Source: Spirochaetia bacterium (lineage in GTDB: Bacteria > Spirochaetota > Spirochaetia > CAKZLE01). Taken from it: 64,000 nucleotides of DNA. The stretch spans positions 73,457 to 137,456 of the forward strand of contig JAIPFY010000001.1 of the NCBI GenBank assembly GCA_021736385.1. Reading direction: 5' to 3'. Numbering within the stretch: position 1 is the stretch's first letter; every line of letters starts with the position of its first letter. This document shows positions 1 to 7,166 of the stretch, in pieces. The notes below the pieces were generated by a model. The model did not search any database. It was not told the origin of the DNA and saw only the letters and a list, made by a program, of their open reading frames with translations. The translations under genes were made by a program, and so were the position numbers.

Positions 1-620
1 ACCCGCAATCGCACGCCCTGTACGATGAGATCCAGGATACCCCGGTACTCTGCCCCCGGGATGGCCGATCGGGCTGCAGCTGATACGACTGCCAGGCTCT
101 CTTTCCGCTCCAGTCCCCACTGAAGCAGGGCGGTATGGAGCATCGTACCGTGACGGTACCGCTCCCACCGATCCTCAGCCTCCTGCTCACTGAAGACCAG
201 CAGCAGTACGGTCAGTTCGTAGGAGGAGACTCCCTGCATGTGGAGTGTCGCAGTCCGTTCCAGAAGCGCAGGATGTGCTGAGAGGATGTTTTCGGCCTGC
301 GTTCCGAGTACCTGTCGTATGAGCTGTTCGCTTACCGTGAGAGCCTGTATCTCCCGATCGAGGACTTCGAGGATACGTGCAGCAGGGACCTGCTTGGCAA
401 GCCCCTCTTCAAGCCTCGGTAGCAGCTGATCGGCAGGGATGCCCTGTCTCTGTGCCTCTGTGAAAGCATCTCTGATACCGTTGGTATCAGCTTCTGTGTA
501 CGAAGAGCTCTTCTGCATCTGTTCAAGCGTATCCTCCCAGCCGGCGGCATGAAGCTGCCCGCCGACCGGCAGGCTGAGTGCGATCATGAGTGCTATCGTA
601 CAGAGGGTCCTGCTGTTCAC
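1..620 (-). CDS. Exported protein of unknown function, 3' end outside window
   Basis: Absent from the ORF track because it starts with GTG and has no stop inside the window. Reading the minus strand from GTG at 620 gives an open frame of about 206 codons that begins VNSRTLCTIALMIALSLP, a short hydrophobic signal peptide ending near LHAAG. A GGAG ribosome binding site lies 5 bases upstream of the GTG. The mature part is charged and helix-rich, with no recognised domain. It follows another exported helical protein (714-1310) and is probably the fourth gene of the sigma/anti-sigma operon. I infer a cell-envelope role under that sigma factor. The function is unknown and the C-terminus is missing. 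Confidence 0.7.
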   Translation of the reverse strand, partial: MNSRTLCTIALMIALSLPVGGQLHAAGWEDTLEQMQKSSSYTEADTNGIRDAFTEAQRQGIPADQLLPRLEEGLAKQVPAARILEVLDREIQALTVSEQLIRQVLGTQAENILSAHPALLERTATLHMQGVSSYELTVLLLVFSEQEAEDRWERYRHGTMLHTALLQWGLERKESLAVVSAAARSAIPGAEYRGILDLIVQGVRLR

Positions 621-713
621 TGCTGCTCCTTTCTACGGCAGAGGGGCCTGTTGCCCTCTGCCGGTCTTCAGAGTCCACCAGAAGCACTGGTGGACCGATC
701 TCAGTACCTCGGC

Positions 714-1310
714 CTAGAACGGCCGGCCGGGCCGGCTTCCCATCTGCCGGGGGCTCCTGCCGGGGTTGCTGTGCAGCTGTACCATCTGCTGCAGATCCCC
801 GGCACGTTCCCCTCTGGCGATCTGCTGCCTGATGGTGCTTCGTACCGCAGTACGGACGAATTCCCCGAGCGGCTCGCTATCGCTTCCCGGCTGATGCTGT
901 CTCAGTTGTTCCTGGATACTCTGTACGGCACCTGCCGCTGCTGCAGCTATATCCTGTCGTCCATACCCCAGGCGCTCCATCGCCAGGGTCTCTGCAGCCA
1001 GCTCATGGACCAGTCGTGCCTGTTCCCGGGCCTGTTCGCGACTGCTCTCTGCCTGATTCTCATGTGCATGGGAGAGGGCGTAGGCGATCAGTTCCGCATC
1101 AGCACCTTCCACATCCTTCCATGCCATCAGCCGCGTCTGCAGCAGCAGTGCATCGATCTGCTCATCACTCCAGTCCCGTTCACGCAGCTGCACGGTCAGC
1201 TGCTGGATGAAGGGTGAGAGAGACTCCCCCGTATTCTCCTGAGCACTCACTACCGCTCCGGTGATCACCATCACCAGTATGATCAGCCCTGTCAGAATCT
1301 TTCTGTTCAT
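714..1310 (-). CDS. Exported helical protein of unknown function
   Basis: A 198-residue protein with a clear N-terminal signal sequence (MNRKILTGLIILVMVITG, cleavage likely after VVSA). The mature region is rich in Gln, Glu, Ala and Arg, consistent with amphipathic helices, and the basic C-terminus ends PGRPF. A good AAGGAG site sits 6 bases before the ATG. It lies 34 bp after the anti-sigma gene and 93 bp before the next exported protein, all on the minus strand, so it is probably in the sigma-factor operon. No family is recognised. Its general build (signal peptide, roughly 150-200 residues, Gln-rich helices) resembles periplasmic accessory proteins found next to ECF sigma factors, but this is only a resemblance. 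Confidence 0.75.
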   Translation of the reverse strand: MNRKILTGLIILVMVITGAVVSAQENTGESLSPFIQQLTVQLRERDWSDEQIDALLLQTRLMAWKDVEGADAELIAYALSHAHENQAESSREQAREQARLVHELAAETLAMERLGYGRQDIAAAAAGAVQSIQEQLRQHQPGSDSEPLGEFVRTAVRSTIRQQIARGERAGDLQQMVQLHSNPGRSPRQMGSRPGRPF

Positions 1311-1344
1311 ATCATGCTCCTTATGTCCTGCCCGATCGTGCGGG

Positions 1345-2085
1345 CTATATCACCAGGAGGGAGTTCACCCCTCCGAAACCATCATCGATCTGCTGTTTGA
1401 CCTGTGGATCACTGATCCACTGATCCCCATCGATGACGAACTGATACCGGTAATCCCTGCCCGGCTGCAGTTCCAGTTCTATCACCCAGAGGTCGCTGCC
1501 GGGAATCCGTTCAAGCGGCTGTGCCTCCGGATCCCAGTCGTTCCAATCCCCCGCTACGGCAACCTCCTGCGCAAGAGGTGCACGCACCTGCAGCCTGACG
1601 GTCTCATAGGTCTCTGCGGCCATCAACGCAGCCTGCTGCTCACGGGGGATCCCGCTGATCAGCGAAAGCATCGTGACGATGAGAAGAGCCGCGGCAGTCA
1701 GGACGATCTGAGATCTCCAGAAGCCCCGTGCAGACCCTTCATTCAGTCTCTTCTCTCCGGAGATCTGCCCGATCACCCGATCTCCTATCCTCCGGCCCAG
1801 ATCCGGGCTGCACTGCGTATAGTACTGCCCGCCTGCATATGATTGGTCTCCGATCAGCTGTCTGGCAGCTTCGAGCCGCACGGCACATGCAGGGCACTCT
1901 CTCACATGTCCCATCACCTCCTGAGGCAGTGCCGCAGGCGGGGCACTGCCCTCCCAGGCTTCTGCCATCCAACGGTCTAGTGCTTCTGTGCATGTTCTGC
2001 ATGCGCTTTCCATATGCTCCTCACCTTCTTCACACGATATATACGCATCGGGCGGCTGTTCGGTTTCATCAAAACGTGAGCTCAC
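1345..2085 (-). CDS. Membrane anti-sigma factor with zinc finger and glycogen-binding-like (CBM48/AMPK) domain
   Basis: The N-terminal cytoplasmic part contains a ZAS-type zinc motif H-x3-C-x2-C (HVRECPAC) plus an earlier CRTC pair, as in anti-sigma factors that hold an ECF sigma factor inactive. A single transmembrane segment (IVLTAAALLIVTMLSLISG) follows. The last 85 or so residues form an isoamylase-N/AMPK-beta-like fold, with VAVAGDWNDWDPEAQPLERI and YRYQFVIDGDQW, which are hallmarks of the glycogen-binding E-set. By topology this domain would be periplasmic and could sense a glucan or an envelope component (inference). The GTG start overlaps the sigma-gene stop (GTGA). An alternative ATG 24 codons later (MESACRTC) has a GGTGAGGAG site. 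The zinc motif and overlap make the anti-sigma role likely; ligand binding is unproven. Confidence 0.85.
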   Translation of the reverse strand: MSSRFDETEQPPDAYISCEEGEEHMESACRTCTEALDRWMAEAWEGSAPPAALPQEVMGHVRECPACAVRLEAARQLIGDQSYAGGQYYTQCSPDLGRRIGDRVIGQISGEKRLNEGSARGFWRSQIVLTAAALLIVTMLSLISGIPREQQAALMAAETYETVRLQVRAPLAQEVAVAGDWNDWDPEAQPLERIPGSDLWVIELELQPGRDYRYQFVIDGDQWISDPQVKQQIDDGFGGVNSLLVI

Positions 2086-2807
2086 AGGTCCCAGGACCTG
2101 CTGCGAAGATAGGCTCTGATCTTTCCTCGAGCCCTGAACAGGTTGGTCTTCACCGTCCCTTCGGGGATACCGAGCACTCTGGAGGTGTCGGCGACAGACA
2201 GTCCCTCCATGATGCGCAGCACGAACACCTCCCGGTACTCCTGTCTCAGCTGCTCGAGAGCTTCAAGCACCAGTCTCTCTGCTTCTGAACGGATGAGTTC
2301 CCCGAGCGGATCAGGATACTGTGGTGCATCTGGGGGGACTTTCACCTCATCGTTGTAGACTGCGACCTGCTGCCGCTCGTCCCGTCTCTTCCTTCTGCGC
2401 TCAGAACGCAAGAAGTTCACGGCGATGGTGTAGGCCCAGGGAAAGAACCGCCTGCTGCGGTCGAACCGCTCGAGTTCGCTGAACAGCTTCACGAAGATCT
2501 CCTGCAGGTACTCCTCCACCCGCTCACGATCATGCTCAGAGGTCATCTTGACGATCAGGGAATAGAAGAGCGGAGTGTACTTCTCTACGATCATCCTGAA
2601 GGCGTTCTTATCCTCATAGAGCGTACGGTATACCTGCAGGGTATCCTGCAGATCCTCCGCCCCGTTCGATGAGGTCCCTGATGATCCTGTGTTACCGGGT
2701 CCATCACTGAACCCCTTCGTATGTTTCAAGAAGGCCCCTTCCCGCCTGTATCGTCTCACCCAGAAGATACGCCCGGGGATACAGACGGTTTCAAAAAAAC
2801 GATCCAT
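2082..2807 (-). CDS. ECF-like RNA polymerase sigma factor
   Basis: A sigma-70 family protein. Region 2 is visible as KNAFRMIVEKYTPLFYSLI through FFPWAYTIAVNFLRSERRR, and region 4 as LEQLRQEYREVFVLRIMEGL followed by the helix-turn-helix VADTSRVLGIPEGTVKTNLF. It directs transcription of a regulon probably including this operon and is held by the anti-sigma factor encoded immediately downstream. The ORF is open to 2900, but a promoter-like extended -10 (TGGTATACT) at about 2902-2910 would place the RNA start downstream of that ATG, so I chose the ATG at 2807 (MDRFF). This start is uncertain because none of the candidates has a strong ribosome binding site. About 70 residues before region 2 are unusually long for a plain ECF factor and have no recognised domain. 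Confidence 0.85.
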   Translation of the reverse strand: MDRFFETVCIPGRIFWVRRYRREGAFLKHTKGFSDGPGNTGSSGTSSNGAEDLQDTLQVYRTLYEDKNAFRMIVEKYTPLFYSLIVKMTSEHDRERVEEYLQEIFVKLFSELERFDRSRRFFPWAYTIAVNFLRSERRRKRRDERQQVAVYNDEVKVPPDAPQYPDPLGELIRSEAERLVLEALEQLRQEYREVFVLRIMEGLSVADTSRVLGIPEGTVKTNLFRARGKIRAYLRSRSWDL

Positions 2808-2901
2808 GCTGATGATCATCTCAGAAGGAAGGCCGGACACGGTCATAGCTGCCGGGTCGAACTGCGGCAGGCACTCCTCTGCCCTACCGGCGCCATACAT
2901 A

Positions 2902-2910
2902 AGTATACCA
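2902..2910 (-). promoter_or_regulatory. Extended -10 element upstream of the sigma-factor gene
   Basis: On the minus strand the sequence TGGTATACT matches an extended -10 hexamer (TG-N-TATACT). No convincing -35 is seen. The predicted RNA start falls at about 2895, inside the longest sigma ORF, and so argues for an internal translation start. Confidence 0.35.
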
Positions 2911-3008
2911 GATACCGGCTTCAGACACAGGAGAAGACCCGGAAGTATATTGAGACCGGGCCCTTCTGAGATATCTGGTAATTCTCATTTTTTTTATTCA
3001 TTATTATG

Positions 3009-3037
3009 TTGATAACTTTTGTGAACATTAGTAGTAT
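3009..3037 (+). promoter_or_regulatory. Promoter of the lipoprotein gene
   Basis: TTGATA (3009-3014) and TAGTAT (3032-3037) are separated by 17 bp in an AT-rich stretch just before the GGAGG site (3046-3050) of the lipoprotein gene. The expected RNA start lies only a few bases before the ribosome binding site, giving a very short leader. Confidence 0.4.
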
Positions 3038-3056
3038 ATGATCACGGAGGATACCC

Positions 3057-3590
3057 ATGAAACAGAGAAACATGTCAATCATAGTGCTGTCACTGCTGAT
3101 CGCCCTGGTGCTGATCGTCACAGGATGCAGCGGGAAAGCAGAAAACACAGTTGCTGTCTCGGAAGAACCTGATGCGCTGACCACGGCATCGATCGTTGAG
3201 AGCTCTGCTGCCTTCATTTCAGCAGCAGGCAGTAATGGTACCTGGATCATCGCAGTGCTTCAGGATATCACTTTCGATCAGGAGATCGTCGTCGAAGGAG
3301 AGTTCATACCCAAGGATGAACCCTACAGAAAACTGGCTCTCTACACACAGGATGAGAACCGTACGGTCACTGATCGGTTCACGCTCACTGCCCCGCGCAT
3401 GACCATCCGAAGCGAGAACACCAGGATCCAGAGCGGGACGTTCCGTGGTGATATCCTGGTTGAAGCGAACAGTTTCCACCTGGTGGACGCGACGGTAGAA
3501 GGGAATATCTCCTTCTCATCTCAGGAGTATCTCTCGAGTTTCTCAGCAGATGAGAACTCAACAGTGACCGGAGAGACTGCGGTACCGTGA
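3057..3590 (+). CDS. Lipoprotein of unknown function
   Basis: A 177-residue protein with a lipoprotein signal peptide: basic MKQRNMS, a hydrophobic core, and lipobox VTGC with Cys near residue 23, so it should be lipid-anchored at the membrane. GGAGG lies 6 bases before the ATG. The mature part alternates short hydrophobic and polar strands (WIIAVLQDITFDQEIVVEGE, then repeated IRSENTRIQSGTF, DILVEANSFHLVDATVEGN), a pattern resembling a right-handed beta-helix or polymer-forming strand stack. No catalytic motif is visible. It is divergent from the sigma operon and stands alone, followed by a 10-bp hairpin. The lipoprotein assignment is firm; the function is unknown. Confidence 0.8.
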   Translation: MKQRNMSIIVLSLLIALVLIVTGCSGKAENTVAVSEEPDALTTASIVESSAAFISAAGSNGTWIIAVLQDITFDQEIVVEGEFIPKDEPYRKLALYTQDENRTVTDRFTLTAPRMTIRSENTRIQSGTFRGDILVEANSFHLVDATVEGNISFSSQEYLSSFSADENSTVTGETAVP

Positions 3591-3652
3591 CCATTCAGGA
3601 CAGGTCAGGCTGCTCTGTACTGCATCGTACGGTCAGCTCCTGAAGAAAGAGC

Positions 3653-3682
3653 GAGGTACGCGGTCGACTGATCGCGTACCTC
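3653..3682 (+). terminator. Hairpin after the lipoprotein gene
   Basis: A perfect 10-bp stem, GAGGTACGCG paired with CGCGTACCTC, with a 10-base loop. No T-tract follows, so it may be a Rho-assisted end or an mRNA-stabilising hairpin rather than a classical terminator. Confidence 0.45.
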
Positions 3683-3711
3683 TTCGAACCAGTCCCCCAC
3701 ACTACATGATT

Positions 3712-3733
3712 GATGCCCGGGTACCCGGGCATC
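3712..3733. repeat. Perfect 22-bp GC-rich palindrome
   Basis: GATGCCCGGGT followed directly by its reverse complement, with no spacer. The core TACCCGGGTA recurs at 3760-3769, 38 bp centre to centre. Even palindromes of this kind are usual for dimeric regulators, but no promoter is evident beside it. Confidence 0.45.
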
Positions 3734-4816
3734 TCCTATTCACAGCGACACCGTCGTGATACCCGGGTAGAAGGTGCATGAACAGCAGCCGGATCGCAGC
3801 ATGTCTGCTCATGATCACCACCTCATCGTCTCGAACAGGGTCTTCTGCGCCTCGATACCAGATAAAAGATCATCACTCATAAAAAAAATTTCAGCTGCCC
3901 CCTACTCCTGCTCTTACTGAGGGAACAAGGTTCTTCTCCTCCTGGCTGTCACCTCTGATTCCCGCCACCATCAGACCCGGTCGAGCTCAGGGGATGGAGG
4001 AGCAGCAGAGTCTCAGGTGCTCTGGGTTCCTTAACGTTTCACCGAGCTCTTCTGTTCATGCAGGCTGTCGGATCCTGATGTTTCTGTATTCCGCATCCAT
4101 CGGATCCCCGCGGTCTCACCCCCCTTCGTCCATCACCACTGATGTGCTGACAGCCCATCTTCCAGCGATCGCATCCTGCACTCCATGTTCTTTTACCAAT
4201 GGCAGTTAGACCCTTGCGATCACGATCCTTCCCGGGACCGGATCCTCCGTATGCCGCGCACTGCGCCGACCCTCTCTTCGCCAACTCCACAGGAAGGGAT
4301 GACGCTGAGGACACTCCCGGTCCATCCCAGCCCATTTCTGATCATATGCAGCCTGAAAGATGGACTCAACGGGGAAATCAATACCCGAGACGTACCTCTA
4401 CACCGTGATCCTCATCGTACTGGACCGCTGATACGTGACACTCTGTAATAGCCGATAGACTGCATACACCGCTGTCATCCCACAGAGACGATCAACGGTA
4501 CACCCCTGTTTTTTTTGATTGACAATACCACAGAACCTGTGCAAGCATTCATACGAGTATAAATATTCAAAGGGCAAGTACATGGAAACGTGTACACGCA
4601 AAGTCACAGAGCTTCTAAATCGTCTGATCACGGTCTAATGCTGGCTGGGCTGCAATATTTATTACCGGGAAGAAATCTATAGTTATCTCACATCTGACCA
4701 GCGGTCTGCTGCATGAAATGGTATGCACTGTGACCGTGGGAGACAGGTCTGAGAACATGCATAACAGCCTCTCTAACTATATGCTTTCCTGATAATAGTA
4801 TGCGTGTATACCTGTG

Positions 4817-4848
4817 AAAAGCCCTGAGATAGTCATCTCAGGGCTTTT
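4817..4848 (+). terminator. Intrinsic terminator upstream of the mreB cluster
   Basis: AAAAGCCCTGAGA, a 6-base loop, and TCTCAGGGCTTTTT form a perfect 13-bp stem flanked by A- and T-runs, a textbook Rho-independent terminator that could work in both directions. It ends only 32 bp before the first mreB-like start. It either ends an unannotated upstream transcript or acts as an attenuator in the mreB leader. Confidence 0.75.
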
Positions 4849-4880
4849 TCATGCACTGAACCACATCAAAGGAGTGGAAC

Positions 4881-5912
4881 GTGAAAGAGAAAACAGGTAA
4901 GGATCTTTCGGTGGGAATCGACTTGGGCACATCGAATCTGCTGATCTATGTCGAAGGTCAGGGAACCGTCTTCAACGAACCGTCGATCATTGCGATCGAT
5001 CAGGCAACGAAGAACGTCGTCGCGGTTGGATATGAGGCATCCAGCCTGGTGGGCAAGACCCATGACAAAGTGAAGGTCATCAGACCGCTTCAGGGAGGGG
5101 TCATATCCGATATCGATATGATCCGGGAGATTCTCATCTATACCTTCGAGGATATCTTTCATTCCAAGATCGACAGGATCACCAAGCTGATCATCTGCAT
5201 CCCCTCTGAGATCACGGAGACCGAAAAGGATGCCATCATCGAACTCGGTCATGGTCTCGGGATCAGGAACATCACCATCGACGAGGAGATCAAAGCTGCG
5301 GCGATCGGCAGCGGGATCGACATCTATGCGCCCCAGGGGCATCTCGTGGTCGATATCGGGGGAGGCACTACCGATTTCGGGGTCCTCTCGCTCGGGGATG
5401 TGGTCCTTTCACGATCGATCAAGACGGCAGGAGACCACTTCGACCAGCAGATCATCAACTACGTCAAAGAGGCTCATAAACTGGAGATCGGGCTGCAGAC
5501 TGCAGAGAAGATCAAGATACATCTGGCATCCCTCACCGGGAAGCTGCCGACAGATGAAGACGGCAAGACCCTGTTGTTCGATGCGATGGGAAGAGACCTG
5601 GTAGCAGGGCTTCCCCGACAGGTCACGATATCGGCAAAAGAGATCAGGGAACTGATGCTCAGATGCTTTGAGAACATCAGGTCCACGATGATCGCCACCC
5701 TGGAATCGACCCCGCCCGAACTGGCAGGGGATCTCGTCGATAACGGGATCCTGCTCAGCGGAGGCGGAGCCCTGATCCCCGGCATCAAGGAGTTCTTCGA
5801 AGATATCACTCAGGTACCGGTCCATATCTCCGAATCACCATTGGCTGCTGTCATCGACGGCTGTAAAAAACTGCTGAAAGCAGACAAAAAGATCTATCTG
5901 GGGGTTATGTGA
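4881..5912 (+). CDS. MreB-like bacterial actin, copy 1
   Basis: A 343-residue actin-fold protein of the MreB family, normal length. The phosphate-1 loop GIDLGTSNLLIYVEG and phosphate-2 loop VDIGGGTTDFGVLSLGD are intact, and an adenosine-site glycine run LLSGGGALIPG is near residue 290. The family polymerises with ATP under the membrane and guides wall synthesis and cell shape. Where canonical MreB has IEEPMAAAIG, this protein has DEEIKAAAIG, a change shared by the two neighbouring paralogues. Start is GTG at 4881 with AAAGGAG 6 bases upstream. It overlaps copy 2 (TGATG). No mreC, mreD, pbp2 or rodA is nearby, so this cluster probably supplements the standard elongasome genes elsewhere (inference). 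Confidence 0.93.
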   Translation: MKEKTGKDLSVGIDLGTSNLLIYVEGQGTVFNEPSIIAIDQATKNVVAVGYEASSLVGKTHDKVKVIRPLQGGVISDIDMIREILIYTFEDIFHSKIDRITKLIICIPSEITETEKDAIIELGHGLGIRNITIDEEIKAAAIGSGIDIYAPQGHLVVDIGGGTTDFGVLSLGDVVLSRSIKTAGDHFDQQIINYVKEAHKLEIGLQTAEKIKIHLASLTGKLPTDEDGKTLLFDAMGRDLVAGLPRQVTISAKEIRELMLRCFENIRSTMIATLESTPPELAGDLVDNGILLSGGGALIPGIKEFFEDITQVPVHISESPLAAVIDGCKKLLKADKKIYLGVM

Positions 5913-6958
5913 TGGGAAAACCTGTAAAGACGAACTTAAAGACACAGGACGATAAGATCAGTCTGGGAATCGATCTGGGGACAGCGAACCTGCTGGTCTA
6001 TCTGGAGAAGAAGGGGATCGTCTTCAACGAGCCGTCAGTGATCGCCTTTGACCGGGAATCGGGTAAGACCGTCGCTGCCGGCAGGGATGCCCATCGGATG
6101 CTCGGCAAGGTCCATAGCAAGATCTCGGTCATAAAGCCCCTGCGAAACGGAGTGATCTCGGACATGCGTGCAGCCAAGGCGCTGCTGTCCTACGTCCTCA
6201 ACCGGGTAGAGAACATGACCGAGAAGCAGCTCCATAAGACCACCACGGTCCTGTGCTGCCCCTCAGAGGTCACCAAGATCGAACGGGATGTCATGATCGA
6301 CCTTGCCCGGAACATGGGTATTCAGGATGTATTCATCGAAGAGGAGATCAAATCAGGAGCTCTGGGAGCCGGGGTCGACATCTTCAAATCCCGCGGGGTC
6401 ATGATCGTGGATGTCGGCGGGGGGACCACCGACATAGGGATCCTCTCCTATGGCGATATCGTCCTCTCACGCACCATCCGTATGGCCGGGACCTTCATGG
6501 ATGACCAGATAGCCAAGTATATCAAGAAATCCCGCAGTGTGGAGATCGGCGAACTGACTGCTGAACGCTGCAAGATAGAACTGGCCGATATCCATGAAGT
6601 GATCAAATCGAATTCCGCCATGTATGCCGGACGCGATATCGTAAAGGGAATACCGCAGTGGATCACCGTCACGACCGAAGAGATACGGGAGGTGCTGATC
6701 CCCACCTTCGAGGAGATCGTCAAACTGGTCTCTGCAGTACTCAAGGACACCCCGCCGGAACTCTCAGCCGATATCTATCAGAACGGGATCCTGCTCACAG
6801 GCGGGGGCGCTCTGGTGCACGGGATCGATGAGTTCATCGAGAGCCGGATCAACGTACCGGTCACGATCGTATCCAACCCCCTCACCTGTGTTGCGGAAGG
6901 CACCAAGTACCTGCTGAAGAACAGGGGTGATTATCTTGTGAACCCTCTGCAGCTGTAG
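5912..6958 (+). CDS. MreB-like bacterial actin, copy 2
   Basis: Second MreB-family actin, 348 residues from the ATG at 5912. The track begins three bases earlier at a GTG. Phosphate loops are GIDLGTANLLVYLEK and VDVGGGTTDIGILSYGD, the adenosine loop is LLTGGGALVHG, and the altered active-site strand is IEEEIKSGALGAG. It is translationally coupled to copy 1 through a one-base TGATG overlap, with a GGGGG run as likely ribosome binding site, so the two should be made together and may co-polymerise (inference). The N-terminus has a polar extension (MGKPVKTNLKTQDDK) before the first strand. It is clearly paralogous to its neighbours but well diverged in subdomain IB/IIB regions. Confidence 0.93.
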   Translation: MGKPVKTNLKTQDDKISLGIDLGTANLLVYLEKKGIVFNEPSVIAFDRESGKTVAAGRDAHRMLGKVHSKISVIKPLRNGVISDMRAAKALLSYVLNRVENMTEKQLHKTTTVLCCPSEVTKIERDVMIDLARNMGIQDVFIEEEIKSGALGAGVDIFKSRGVMIVDVGGGTTDIGILSYGDIVLSRTIRMAGTFMDDQIAKYIKKSRSVEIGELTAERCKIELADIHEVIKSNSAMYAGRDIVKGIPQWITVTTEEIREVLIPTFEEIVKLVSAVLKDTPPELSADIYQNGILLTGGGALVHGIDEFIESRINVPVTIVSNPLTCVAEGTKYLLKNRGDYLVNPLQL

Positions 6959-7166
6959 CAGATGATCTCCCGTTGACTGAACGTCATATGGCACCAACAG
7001 TCTATTGTGCCATAGCGACCGGAGGTCGTGAGGATTCCGGAATCGGTATCAGAAGCAGGATGCGCTTCTGTCGCCATCCGGGATGAGCTCCTGTTGCGCC
7101 GGAGGATACAGACAGAACCATGCGGATCGACCCTCCGGCTGCTCACCATGAGAAAGGATAGAACGA

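Larger units (their letters stand above)
3591..4880. other. Long gene-poor region between the lipoprotein gene and the mreB cluster
   Basis: About 1.3 kb with no convincing gene. The short ORFs on both strands here (for example 3994-4209, 4039-4335 and 4398-4631) lack ribosome binding sites, have odd composition and overlap one another. The region holds a 10-bp hairpin (3653-3682), a perfect 22-bp palindrome (3712-3733), a related TACCCGGGTA palindrome (3760-3769), an AT-rich patch (about 4500-4680) and a strong bidirectional-looking terminator (4817-4848). It could encode a small RNA ending at that terminator or be a decayed gene. Confidence 0.5.

Noticed and set aside
714-832. Plus-strand ORFs 549-1217 and 590-832
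   Set aside because: They are antisense to the exported protein gene that has a signal peptide and ribosome binding site.
4039-4335. 98-residue minus-strand ORF and overlapping plus-strand ORFs in the region before the mreB-like array
   Set aside because: No ribosome binding site, glycine/arginine-rich composition typical of out-of-frame reading, and several conflicting frames of equal length.
4519-4547. Consensus TTGACA considered as a promoter for a small RNA upstream of the mreB-like array
   Set aside because: No -10 hexamer at 16-18 bp spacing downstream.
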